36,743 nucleotides of DNA from Streptococcus mitis SK579 (GTDB lineage Bacteria; Bacillota; Bacilli; Lactobacillales; Streptococcaceae), in contig NZ_AJJL01000004.1 of assembly GCF_000257905.1 (NCBI RefSeq), forward strand, positions 1-36,743. The letters run 5' to 3'. The notes beneath the pieces are model-generated. The model did not search any database and was not told where the DNA came from. It saw only the letters and a list, made by a program, of their open reading frames with translations. Shown here one piece after another: positions 8,360 through 17,109 of this stretch. A program made the translations under genes and the position numbers. Each line of letters begins with the position of its first letter. Position 1 is the first letter of the stretch.

Positions 8360-9556
8360 TTATTTTTCTGTCAAGGCTGCAAGACCTGGAAGAACTTTAC
8401 CTTCAAGAAGTTCCATTGATGCTCCACCACCAGTAGAGATCCATGAGAACTTGTCTGCACGTCCAAGGTTGATCGCTGCGGCAGCTGAGTCACCACCACC
8501 GATGATTGATTTAACACCTGGTTGTTTCACGATAGCGTCCATCACACCGATTGTACCAGCTTGGAAGTCTGGGTTTTCAAATACACCCATAGGTCCGTTC
8601 CATACAACTGTTTTAGCACCAGTCAAAGCTTCGTCAAATTTAGCGATAGATTTTGGACCGATGTCAAGACCAAGGAAGCCTTCAGAAACTGCTTCACCTT
8701 CAGTGTCACGCACTTCAGTGTAGCCAGCAAATGCGTTTGCTTCTTTTGAGTCAACTGGCAAGATCAATTTACCGTTTGCTTTTTCAAGAAGAGCTTTCGC
8801 AACATCCAATTTGTCTTCTTCTACAAGTGAGTTACCGATTTCGATACCTTGTGCTTTGTAGAATGTGTAAGTCATACCACCACCGATAAGGACTTTATCA
8901 GCTTTTTCAAGCAAGTTTTCGATAACACCGATCTTGTCTGAAACTTTTGAACCACCAAGGATAGCTACAAATGGACGTTCTGGAGTTTCAACTGCTTCTT
9001 GGATGTAGGCAATTTCGTTTTCAAGAAGGAAACCAGCAACTGCTTTTTCAACGTTTGCTGAGATACCAACGTTAGATGCGTGTGCACGGTGAGCTGTACC
9101 GAATGCATCGTTTACGAAGATACCATCTCCAAGTGATGCCCAGTATTTACCAAGTTCAGGATCGTTTTTAGATTCTTTTTTGCCGTCAACATCTTCGTAA
9201 CGAGTGTTTTCAACCAAAAGAACTTGTCCATCTTCAAGAGCGTTGATTGCTGCTTCCAATTCAGCACCACGAGTGACACCAGGGAAAACAACGTCTTGAC
9301 CCAATTTAGCAGCCAAGTCAGCAGCTACAGGAGCAAGTGATTTACCAGCTTTATCAGCTTCTTCTTTCACACGTCCAAGGTGAGAGAAAAGAATTGCACG
9401 TCCACCTTGTTCGATGATGTACTTAATAGTTGGAAGAGCTGCTGTGATACGGTTGTCATTAGTGATTACGCCATCTTTCAATGGTACGTTGAAATCCACA
9501 CGAACGAGGACTTTTTTACCTTTCAAGTCAACGTCTTTAACAGTAAGTTTTGCCAT
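8360..9556 (-). CDS. pgk: Phosphoglycerate kinase
   Basis: This 398-residue glycolytic enzyme transfers phosphate from 1,3-bisphosphoglycerate to ADP. The PGK signature [14 protein letters not shown] lies near the N terminus, the substrate-binding ISHLGR-like motif appears as LFSHLGR, and the nucleotide-binding WNGPMGVFE and GGGDSAAA motifs lie in the C-terminal half. The length is typical. Codon use is strongly biased, as for other highly expressed glycolytic genes. Transcription likely starts at an extended -10 promoter upstream; the gene ends at its own terminator. Confidence 0.98.
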   Translation of the reverse strand: MAKLTVKDVDLKGKKVLVRVDFNVPLKDGVITNDNRITAALPTIKYIIEQGGRAILFSHLGRVKEEADKAGKSLAPVAADLAAKLGQDVVFPGVTRGAELEAAINALEDGQVLLVENTRYEDVDGKKESKNDPELGKYWASLGDGIFVNDAFGTAHRAHASNVGISANVEKAVAGFLLENEIAYIQEAVETPERPFVAILGGSKVSDKIGVIENLLEKADKVLIGGGMTYTFYKAQGIEIGNSLVEEDKLDVAKALLEKANGKLILPVDSKEANAFAGYTEVRDTEGEAVSEGFLGLDIGPKSIAKFDEALTGAKTVVWNGPMGVFENPDFQAGTIGVMDAIVKQPGVKSIIGGGDSAAAAINLGRADKFSWISTGGGASMELLEGKVLPGLAALTEK

Positions 9557-9592
9557 GTTACAAAAACCCCTTTATTTATTTTATTCGAAACT

Positions 9593-9601
9593 ATTATATC
9601 A
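9593..9601 (-). promoter_or_regulatory. Extended -10 promoter of pgk
   Basis: The minus strand reads TGATATAAT, a TGn-extended perfect -10 hexamer (TATAAT at 9593-9598), with only a weak -35. It lies in the 89-base gap between endoD and pgk. No clear terminator for endoD is visible there. Confidence 0.7.
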
Positions 9602-9645
9602 CACTTTGGAAATATAAGGAAAGATTTCACAAGATTTTTCGATAT

Positions 9646-12600
9646 TTAATCTTCCTCTTCTTTTTTCTGTTTCAATGTCAAGGCTAAACTAGCGAGACCA
9701 AGGCTGGCTAATCCTGCTATTAGGACTTCGTTTGTATCAACAGTCCCTGTATTTGGTAATTGGGCGCTTGCTTCTTCTGATTTAACTGCTGTATTTTGGG
9801 CTGGTTTTTCTTGTGTAGGCGCTACTGCTGGTTCAGTTTTTACTTTTGTTCCAATTTCAACAATTTCTGGAATCGCCTCTTGGATGACCTCTGTTGAACG
9901 AAGACGACGCTGACCGTTTTCATCAACTTCAAAGACATGTCTTAACAGACCATCTCGTCCCTGTATGATGACTCGTTGTTCCCCAACTAGCAACTCAGCA
10001 TTTTCATGTTCTTGACGGTCAAATGCAATCTTTTCCTCTTGAACTTCCAATTTAGGAGCCTTTTGTTGGTCAGACACTGGTTGATTAGAAGGTTTTGGAA
10101 GGTCTGTGTTTTGTGGTGCAGGATTTGCAGGGATGAGACCAGTACCTACTTCCACGATTTCAGGACTCGCTTCTTTCAAAACTTCTGTAGCGCGAAGCGT
10201 ACGATTGCCTTGACTATCTACTTCAATCAAGCGACGGATTTGTCCCTCAACTCCTGCTTGGACAAGTTGACGCTGACCTTTGAGAAGACCTGCAGTTAGA
10301 AGTTCTTGGTGTTCGAAGGCAATACTTGTCTCTTCAACTTCTAATTTCGGAGTATTCACAACCAAATTCTTGACACCTTCAGTTGGTTCCTTACTTGAAA
10401 GAACTTTTGTTCCAATCTCAGTAATTTCTGGAACAGCTTCTTTAACTACCTCTGTTAAACGAAGAGTGCGTTTCCCTTGGCTATCTACTTCAATCAAGTG
10501 ACGAATTTGTCCCTCAACTCCCTCTTGAACTAGTTGATGTTGACCTTTAAGAAGGCTTGCATTTGGGCGCTCTTGACGTTCGAAGGCTATTGTTTCAGTT
10601 TCCACAACTAGTCCAGAGAGGGCTTCAACTGTTGGGGCTACTTCATTTGGATCCTGGCTACCAACGTGATGGCTTTCTGCTGCAGGAGCTAGTTTCTTAT
10701 TCAGCTGTTCTTTCATGTCCGCAAAAGCTTGTGGAGTTGGTGCTTGTGAGACCAACAAAGCCTCTGCTTGCGCAATTAGTTCTGATTTAGGATATTTTTC
10801 GCGGATGGATTCGAGTAAACTTTCTAATTCTTTCCTAGCAGCCTCATAACGCTGATTACCATCCAAGTTTGCGCCTGCTTGTTTCAATTCATTCAAAGCC
10901 TGATTAACATCTTCCTGACTGGCACCATGATTTTCTGCAACAGCTTTCGCTCCATTAAGTTTCTCTAGTAGCGTCGCTTGTTTGTCCTCACTAGAGAAGG
11001 TGTAAACAACCGTTGACTGACGACCTTGGACAGCAGTAATTTCTTGTTTGAGGTACTCATCGTTTAGTGCTGCTTTTGGAGATACCAAAACATCAAAGTT
11101 AACTTCATGACCTTGGTAACGAAGCTTCAAGGTTTGACGACCAGTCTTTTGAGCATCGTAACCAGAAATTTCAACTCCCTCATCAGTAAAGGAATGTTCT
11201 TCCATGGTGTCATTGCTATAAGCCACTGCAAAGCGTCCTTCAGACAAGTCTAAGCTATCACCAACTAGGTAATCTTTTTTCGGTTCCTGACTTACTTCAA
11301 TTCCCAAAATAGTTTTCGGACTTGCTTCATCCTGGCTAGTGACAGTCACTGATAAATTAGCATGTACCGGTTGCCCCAAATATTGTAAAGTAAGATTTTG
11401 TTCTCCCTTATAATGCGTATCAAAACCTGATACTGACACACCTGCGTGAGTTAGGCGAATGAGTTCGTCCTCAGCTCCTCCTTCATACTGAACTCGAAGA
11501 ACACCACCTCTAAGATCCAAATCTTCTCCTTCAGCATAACTTGTTTTCTTAGGTCCTGTTTCTAGGCTGACTGACTTGATTTTTCTGTCATCTTTTGGAA
11601 CGGAAACTGCTAGAATATTACTAATTTCCTTGCCTGGCAACTGGGTACGATAGTAAAGAAGACCAGATTGATTTGTCAAATCCAATGGTGAACTTGCTAG
11701 GTCTCCTCCAACTTCGCTCTTCAAGGTTGCAAGCGGAGTTTGAGAATTTGGATTATCATAAACGGTAATGGTTGCTCCAGCTGGTACATCCGCAAAGCCA
11801 ACTTGTACCTTGTTATTGCCTAGAGAACGGGCTGCAGCCTTGGCCATCGGAATATTGACACTCTCAGTATCAAGCTTTTCATACATTTTCCAGTTATAGA
11901 TACGAATAGCCTTCCATGGAGTTCCATTGTCAGAAGTGACAACATTCAAGCGCCAATCTTGAGCTGTGATTGGTTTATCAAGGGTAATATCTGTAACATG
12001 GGCTTTATTGCCACGAACTTCCTTAGCCAACTTCCATTGACCATCCGCATCTTTATAATAGAGGTCAAAGTCTTTGGTGTTCATCAAACCGTCGTTTACA
12101 GATTCTCCACCAGCTCCAGCATGGTCCATCACCCATCTAACAACTGTACGTGGCTGGGTCAAACGAATATCCACACTACCACTTAACTGCCCAGAAGACC
12201 ACTTGTCAGACAGACTGGTAATGGTACCATTCAACATACCTTCAATACCTTCTCCACCTTCAGTCTTAGGGAAAGTACTATCAATAACTGTTGCACCTGG
12301 AACGATATTTTCAGCTAGTGGTTTTGGTAGGCTGGTATCTTTTACAGTCATGCCCCAATCAAAGGTTGTAGTTGCAGCTTCTGAACGAACCCCATTTTTA
12401 CCAACTGCTACAACCTTCAGTTCTTGAGTTGTACCTTGAGCACTTGCTGAGCGGCTAACTTTTGGTAGATAAATAGTTGTAGAAGATGAGCCAGTTAGTA
12501 ATTTCCAGCTGTCTCCATCTTTTTCATAAACTTCATAGAAATCTGCATCCTTGTTGCCTTTAAATTGCACAACTGCTTCCGCTTCTTGGGCATTTTTTAG

Positions 12601-14757
12601 GACTTGTTTGGCTACAGCTACTGTAGTCGGAGCCTGAGGAGCATCTTGATGATTGCTGATGGTCAATTGCCCCAGGTTAAATTGATAACCTTTTAAATCT
12701 TTATCATTTTCAAAATACAGTTTAATACCGTAAATTGTTTTGCCTGCCAAGGCACTCAAATCAAAATCATCGGTAGTCCAGTTATCTGAAACTGTCAATT
12801 CTTTACGGGCAGCTTCATCACCGTAGGTATAATCTTTCTTAGTTGCAAATTCTACATAAACCTTGGTACCTTTTCCTCCTTTATGGGCAACATGCAATTT
12901 GGTTGTATCTGTCACCTTCAAGCGAGTAGAGTACAAATTCACATCTTGCTTGGTCGCACCTGAAAGATCCCCTGCAAATTTGAGAGAAGTTCCACCATTA
13001 TAAGCATCTTCAAAATCATAGCTTGCTTTCAACTTATCACCAGTTGATTTTTGCCACCAGCGCCATGTTGGAAGAACACCTGAAACTGAACGGTAATTCC
13101 ACTCAGAATCCTTAGAAACCTTACCATCTACGAACCATTTTCTACCATGACCTGTGTTAAAGGAAGTAGTAAAAGTATGACCTACTGCTGGCGTGCGGTC
13201 CGCAACTAGGTTAGCAATACCATACCAATCTTTATCACCTGGTTTTTGACCAGTAGGATCACCTTGGTAACCTGTAAAGAAGATATCTTCATTCTTATGG
13301 TAATCTTCACCAGTTTTTCCTAAACTTGTAATGGTATCTGGGGCGAACAAACCAAGAGAAAGGCGCAATTTCCCATTTTCATCTAAAATGTCATTCCATT
13401 TGACCTTGGTCTTGTAGGAACCACCCTGTTGCAATTCCAATCCTGCAAATACATCATAAGGATTACGACCAATCCAGTTGGCAGTTGCAATAGTGTAATC
13501 ATTCTTAGCCTTATCCCAGTTAAAGTTAGCAAAGAAGTTGTCTGCTGGAACCTTATCTCCTTCTGGTTGCATGAATTGGTAGTTGTATTCTCCCAAACCA
13601 TCTTGGTGGTAACGTCCATAGTTATAAGTCATGGCATCGTACCAAGAATACTTGATTGGATGGTTTACCTTAGCAGCATACTCCTTGGTATAGAGCATAA
13701 ACTGGCGCATCTTTTCTCCAAGAGGTTCAACCAAATCCCCAGTTGTTTCCTGGTTGATGAAATAGCCATCATAGCCATAATACTTGGCCATATCTACCAA
13801 TTTACGGGCAATTGGGAAGCTACCATCTGGGTCTTGCTTCAAAGCTTCAGCAAATTTTTCTTGATCTGCAATACTATTAGACCAGTTGAAGAAGAGTGTA
13901 CCATATACAGGAACCCCATTACGGTGACCTGCATCAATAACATCAGGAGTTGGTACAAGACCTTCCCAGAAGACCATTGAATCTAGATATTGCCAATAGT
14001 CAAAAGCATAAGCTTTGAACTCTTCTCCACCAACAGAAGCATGGTCTTTTGCTTTAGAATTGGTGTTGGATAGGGCTTGAACTTTTGCTTCCTTACTAGC
14101 TTTTTCATTGACCAAATGACCTGTCCGACGTGAAGCGAGAGCGACAGACCCGCGGTTAATAGCATCATCTTCACGAGCTCCTGGTTCCCATTTCAACAAA
14201 TCTTCCCAAGAATTAAATTTGATTTCCTTTGGTTTTAATGTTTTTTCTGTATTTTTAGGGACATCTGGCTGGACTTCTTTTTCAGTCTTATTAGCTTCTG
14301 CTGCTGGCTTAGACTCATCCCCTTGGCTAGTTGCTTCAGGCTTTGCTTCCGTTTCCTTGTCAGACTTTGGTTTTGATGTGGCAGATGGTGTTTCTGCAAC
14401 CACCTCACTTGCTTTTTCCTCTGGTTTAGCTAGGCTAGCTGGCTCTGCTTTTTCAGTATTTGCAACTTCATTGCTTGCTGGCGAAGCAGTTTTAGATGCT
14501 GTCTCTACTCCTTCTGCCTTTTCTAGCTTGTTTTCTTCAGTACGTTCCCCTTCATTCTGCTTGTCGGCTTCACTAGTTGGATGCCCACTCTCTCCTGAAA
14601 CAAGCTCTGTATTGGCTCCGCTATTTTCAGGAACTGCAGTTTCTTCAGCCAAGGCTGGACCAGCAAATAAAACAGCACCAATCATCAGCGAGCAGGCTCC
14701 TACTGATAACTTACGAATACTATAACGACAACGTCTTTCAAAAAATGGATTCTTCAT
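9646..14757 (-). CDS. endoD: Sortase-anchored GH85 endo-beta-N-acetylglucosaminidase (Endo-D type)
   Basis: The 1703-residue surface enzyme cleaves between the two GlcNAc residues of the N-glycan core. The YSIRK signal peptide (YSIRK at 12-16) has likely cleavage after ALA37, and a Glu/Pro/Ala-rich linker follows to about 170. The GH85 domain spans about 175-640; GYFINQE places Asn335 and Glu337 exactly where I recall the catalytic pair in pneumococcal Endo-D. Beyond it are a jelly-roll-like segment, an FnIII-like segment, a discoidin/CBM32-like domain (about 813-956), two bacterial Ig-like domains (about 1058-1138 and 1150-1226), a helical spacer, three G5 domains (about 1383-1457, 1470-1538, 1568-1640), and LPNTG at 1667-1671 with a membrane segment and KQKKEEED tail. 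AGGAGGAG precedes the ATG. A cre site lies in the leader. Confidence 0.96.
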   Translation of the reverse strand: MKNPFFERRCRYSIRKLSVGACSLMIGAVLFAGPALAEETAVPENSGANTELVSGESGHPTSEADKQNEGERTEENKLEKAEGVETASKTASPASNEVANTEKAEPASLAKPEEKASEVVAETPSATSKPKSDKETEAKPEATSQGDESKPAAEANKTEKEVQPDVPKNTEKTLKPKEIKFNSWEDLLKWEPGAREDDAINRGSVALASRRTGHLVNEKASKEAKVQALSNTNSKAKDHASVGGEEFKAYAFDYWQYLDSMVFWEGLVPTPDVIDAGHRNGVPVYGTLFFNWSNSIADQEKFAEALKQDPDGSFPIARKLVDMAKYYGYDGYFINQETTGDLVEPLGEKMRQFMLYTKEYAAKVNHPIKYSWYDAMTYNYGRYHQDGLGEYNYQFMQPEGDKVPADNFFANFNWDKAKNDYTIATANWIGRNPYDVFAGLELQQGGSYKTKVKWNDILDENGKLRLSLGLFAPDTITSLGKTGEDYHKNEDIFFTGYQGDPTGQKPGDKDWYGIANLVADRTPAVGHTFTTSFNTGHGRKWFVDGKVSKDSEWNYRSVSGVLPTWRWWQKSTGDKLKASYDFEDAYNGGTSLKFAGDLSGATKQDVNLYSTRLKVTDTTKLHVAHKGGKGTKVYVEFATKKDYTYGDEAARKELTVSDNWTTDDFDLSALAGKTIYGIKLYFENDKDLKGYQFNLGQLTISNHQDAPQAPTTVAVAKQVLKNAQEAEAVVQFKGNKDADFYEVYEKDGDSWKLLTGSSSTTIYLPKVSRSASAQGTTQELKVVAVGKNGVRSEAATTTFDWGMTVKDTSLPKPLAENIVPGATVIDSTFPKTEGGEGIEGMLNGTITSLSDKWSSGQLSGSVDIRLTQPRTVVRWVMDHAGAGGESVNDGLMNTKDFDLYYKDADGQWKLAKEVRGNKAHVTDITLDKPITAQDWRLNVVTSDNGTPWKAIRIYNWKMYEKLDTESVNIPMAKAAARSLGNNKVQVGFADVPAGATITVYDNPNSQTPLATLKSEVGGDLASSPLDLTNQSGLLYYRTQLPGKEISNILAVSVPKDDRKIKSVSLETGPKKTSYAEGEDLDLRGGVLRVQYEGGAEDELIRLTHAGVSVSGFDTHYKGEQNLTLQYLGQPVHANLSVTVTSQDEASPKTILGIEVSQEPKKDYLVGDSLDLSEGRFAVAYSNDTMEEHSFTDEGVEISGYDAQKTGRQTLKLRYQGHEVNFDVLVSPKAALNDEYLKQEITAVQGRQSTVVYTFSSEDKQATLLEKLNGAKAVAENHGASQEDVNQALNELKQAGANLDGNQRYEAARKELESLLESIREKYPKSELIAQAEALLVSQAPTPQAFADMKEQLNKKLAPAAESHHVGSQDPNEVAPTVEALSGLVVETETIAFERQERPNASLLKGQHQLVQEGVEGQIRHLIEVDSQGKRTLRLTEVVKEAVPEITEIGTKVLSSKEPTEGVKNLVVNTPKLEVEETSIAFEHQELLTAGLLKGQRQLVQAGVEGQIRRLIEVDSQGNRTLRATEVLKEASPEIVEVGTGLIPANPAPQNTDLPKPSNQPVSDQQKAPKLEVQEEKIAFDRQEHENAELLVGEQRVIIQGRDGLLRHVFEVDENGQRRLRSTEVIQEAIPEIVEIGTKVKTEPAVAPTQEKPAQNTAVKSEEASAQLPNTGTVDTNEVLIAGLASLGLASLALTLKQKKEEED

Positions 14758-14792
14758 TTTCTCCTCCTAAAAGATTGATTTTGTTGCATAAA

Positions 14793-14806
14793 AGAAAGCG
14801 CTTAAC
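14793..14806. promoter_or_regulatory. Putative CcpA binding site (cre) in the endoD leader
   Basis: AGAAAGCGCTTAAC matches the cre consensus TGWAANCGNTNWCA at 11 of 14 positions and contains the typical AAAGCGCTT core. It lies about 50 bases downstream of the predicted transcript start, where bound CcpA would act as a roadblock. Confidence 0.6.
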
Positions 14807-14859
14807 TTTCTTTATAAAATTTTTATCCCAATCACAGGGACCAAGATAATTCCTCCCTC

Positions 14860-14887
14860 ATTTTAAGATATTTCTTTTAAATGTCAA
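14860..14887 (-). promoter_or_regulatory. Promoter of endoD
   Basis: On the minus strand a perfect TTGACA (14882-14887) and TAAAAT (14860-14865) are separated by 16 bases. The leader to the ATG at 14757 is about 95 bases. Confidence 0.75.
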
Positions 14888-14988
14888 TATATAAAAGGAA
14901 ATGCCTATATCTAGGTTAGAAATTGGTAAAATTAATATAATTAAGGACCATTCTCACGAATTTTCTTTCTAAAATCTTAGCTTAATAC

Positions 14989-15017
14989 TTGTTAGATTTA
15001 CTTTTATCCTTTAAAAT
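14989..15017 (+). promoter_or_regulatory. Promoter of the Na/Pi cotransporter gene
   Basis: TTGTTA (14989-14994) and TAAAAT (15012-15017) are 17 bases apart. The site is about 45 bases before the ATG at 15061 and diverges from the endoD promoter. Confidence 0.6.
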
Positions 15018-15060
15018 AGAATAGGAGAAATTCCGTTATTATTTTTCGGAGGAAAAAGAA

Positions 15061-16692
15061 ATGTCCATTAATTGGCAGGAAATTTTATTTCACTTTTTAG
15101 GTGGTCTGGGACTATTCTTATATAGTATCAAGACCATGGGAGACGGTTTGCAACAAGCTGCTGGAGATCGCCTTCGTTTTTACATTGACAAGTACACTAG
15201 TAATCCCTTTTTAGGTGTTCTAGTCGGAATTGTCGTGACTGCCCTGATTCAGTCAAGTACAGGGGTTACAGTTATCACGGTTGGACTGGTCAGTGCTAGT
15301 CTTCTAACCCTTAGACAGGCTATCGGAATTATCATGGGAGCCAATATCGGAACCACTGTTACTTCCTTTATCATCGGTTTCAAGCTTGGTGAGTATGCTT
15401 TACCCCTGATTTTCCTTGGAACCATGTTCCTCTTCTTTACAAAAAACAGAACAGCAAACAATATCGGGCGCATCCTGTTTGGTGTAGGGGGAATCTTCTA
15501 TGCCCTCAACCTCATCAGTGCCGGTATGAGTCCGCTTAAAGATTTACCACAATTCAAGGAATATATGGTAACCTTGGGACAAAATCCTGTGTTGGGAGTT
15601 TTTGCTGGTGCGGTGATTACCGTCCTCATCCAGGCCTCTTCTGCTACAATCGGGATTTTGCAAGGGCTCTATGCAGGTGGCTTCCTTGACCTTAAAGGTT
15701 CGCTACCAGTTCTCTTCGGGGATAATATCGGGACAACCCTAACCGTTATCATCGCGGCAGCTGGAGCCAATGTCTCTGCGAAACGCGTTGCTGCAACCCA
15801 CGTTACATTTAACGTTTTAGGGACTATTCTTTGCTTAATCTTATTAGGTCCATTTACGTCTATGATTGAGTACTTCCAAGCACTCCTTCACCTCTCACCT
15901 GAGATGACCATCGCCTTCTCGCACGGTGCCTTTAACGTAAGTAACACCATTGTACAATTTCCATTCATCGGAGCCTTGGCTTACTTTGTAACCAAGCTCA
16001 TCCCTGGTGAAGATGAAGTTGTCAAGTACGAGCCACTTTATCTTGATGAACACTTGATTAAGCAAGCTCCATCAATCGCTCTCGGAAATGCGAAAAAAGA
16101 ACTCCTTCACTTGGGAAATTATGCTTCTAAAGCCTTTGACCTTTCATACAACTACATTATTGACCTCAATGAAAAGGTTGCTGAAAAAGGACACAAGACA
16201 GAAGAAGCCATCAATACCATTGATGAAAAATTAACTCGCTATCTTATTACTCTTTCAAGCGAAGCTCTTAGCCAGAAAGAAAGTGAAGTGCTGACCAACA
16301 TCCTTGATTCATCCCGTGATTTGGAAAGGATTGGGGACCACGCAGAAGCGCTAATCAATCTGACTGATTACCTTCAACGTAAAAATGTTGAGTTCTCTGA
16401 AGCTGCTTTGGAAGAATTAGCTGACATTTATCAAAAAACCACTGGCTTTATCAAGGATGCCCTTGATAGTGTGGAAAACAACGATATTGAAAAAGCTCAA
16501 AGTCTGATTGAACGCCATAAAGAAATCAACAATATGGAACGTGTTCTCAGAAAGACCCACATCAAGCGCCTCAACAAGGGCGAATGTTCAACACAAGCTG
16601 GGGTCAATTTTATCGACATCATTTCCCACTACACTCGTGTATCAGACCACGCTATGAATCTAGCTGAAAAGGTCATCGCTGAACAAATCTGA
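15061..16692 (+). CDS. Na+/phosphate cotransporter with PhoU-like C-terminal domain
   Basis: The 543-residue membrane protein belongs to the Na/Pi cotransporter II family (NptA/YjbB-like). Its inverted-repeat membrane core (about residues 1-315) carries the paired motifs QSSTGVTVITVGL with MGANIGTTVTS and QASSATIGILQGL with FGDNIGTTLTV. Residues about 340-540 are helical and resemble PhoU repeats (for example SSRDLERIGDHAEALINL and YTRVSDHAMNLAEKVI). It probably imports phosphate with sodium at the cytoplasmic membrane; the PhoU-like part suggests control by phosphate status. CGGAGG precedes the ATG. The gene is a single unit with its own promoter and terminator. Confidence 0.93.
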   Translation: MSINWQEILFHFLGGLGLFLYSIKTMGDGLQQAAGDRLRFYIDKYTSNPFLGVLVGIVVTALIQSSTGVTVITVGLVSASLLTLRQAIGIIMGANIGTTVTSFIIGFKLGEYALPLIFLGTMFLFFTKNRTANNIGRILFGVGGIFYALNLISAGMSPLKDLPQFKEYMVTLGQNPVLGVFAGAVITVLIQASSATIGILQGLYAGGFLDLKGSLPVLFGDNIGTTLTVIIAAAGANVSAKRVAATHVTFNVLGTILCLILLGPFTSMIEYFQALLHLSPEMTIAFSHGAFNVSNTIVQFPFIGALAYFVTKLIPGEDEVVKYEPLYLDEHLIKQAPSIALGNAKKELLHLGNYASKAFDLSYNYIIDLNEKVAEKGHKTEEAINTIDEKLTRYLITLSSEALSQKESEVLTNILDSSRDLERIGDHAEALINLTDYLQRKNVEFSEAALEELADIYQKTTGFIKDALDSVENNDIEKAQSLIERHKEINNMERVLRKTHIKRLNKGECSTQAGVNFIDIISHYTRVSDHAMNLAEKVIAEQI

Positions 16693-16701
16693 TAACCAAA
16701 A

Positions 16702-16731
16702 GAAGCTATCCTAAATGGGATGGCTTTTTTC
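16702..16731 (+). terminator. Intrinsic terminator of the Na/Pi cotransporter gene
   Basis: AGCTATCC and GGGATGGCT form a short stem with G-T pairing around TAAAT, followed by TTTTTT. It begins 9 bases after the stop codon. Confidence 0.75.
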
Positions 16732-16767
16732 TTCTCCTTAGCAATAGTTGCTTTTCCACCATATAGA

Positions 16768-16803
16768 AAAATGCTTTGATTCACAATGGAATCAAAGCAT
16801 TTT
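16768..16803 (-). terminator. Terminator of pepA/immunity unit, overlapping the last codons
   Basis: A perfect 15-bp inverted repeat (AAAATGCTTTGATTC and its complement) encloses a 6-base loop and is followed on the minus strand by TTTTTC. The first arm contains the last codons and the TGA stop of the gene ending at 16792. Confidence 0.85.
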
Positions 16804-17088
16804 AAAGAGCTCCCCATACATAATTGCAGAAGCTGCGGTTCCTCTGTACTTGTTTTCTTCTCTCTTAATAAAGCGAGCTAAGTTGAGCAACTCAGGTGCT
16901 GGATGTTTGGGATTTAGGAGCAATTCATGATTGACCAGTCCTGAGAGACGGACTGCCAGCAATTGCTCATTTGTAGCAGGCAGTTTTTTAGCAGTCTCTA
17001 GGAGAGCAGCAACTAAATCTTCACTCAAATCATGTCGAGCATGATTGTAAAGATCTTTTATAAGACTTTCTAGGTTTGGTTCTACCAT
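16792..17088 (-). CDS. Small helical protein, bacteriocin-immunity-like
   Basis: This 98-residue protein is predicted cytoplasmic, with no signal peptide or membrane segment. Helical blocks NLESLIKDLYNHARH, SEDLVAALLETAKKL and EQLLAVRLSGLVNHELLL, and the C-terminal KREENKYRGTAASA, recall the four-helix enterocin A immunity (EntA_Immun) family, where the KYRG-type motif is common. The match is by eye. The ATG at 17088 is chosen because GGGAGG lies 8-9 bases upstream; a GTG three codons earlier overlaps that ribosome binding site. It starts 21 bases after pepA and is likely co-transcribed with it. No bacteriocin gene is visible nearby, so a housekeeping or orphan immunity role is possible. Confidence 0.6.
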   Translation of the reverse strand: MVEPNLESLIKDLYNHARHDLSEDLVAALLETAKKLPATNEQLLAVRLSGLVNHELLLNPKHPAPELLNLARFIKREENKYRGTAASAIMYGELFKML

Positions 17089-17109
17089 CCCAACCACCTC
17101 CCTTATGGT

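Noticed and set aside
8352..8723. 123-codon plus-strand frame over pgk
   Set aside because: It is antisense to a highly expressed conserved gene and has no supporting signals.
13429..13980. 183-codon open frame on the plus strand inside endoD
   Set aside because: It is antisense to the GH85 catalytic domain, has no ribosome binding site and no recognisable protein features.
14219..14725. 168-codon plus-strand frame rich in Ser/Ala
   Set aside because: It is the antisense reading of the Glu/Pro/Ala-rich linker of EndoD, where biased codons leave the opposite strand open.
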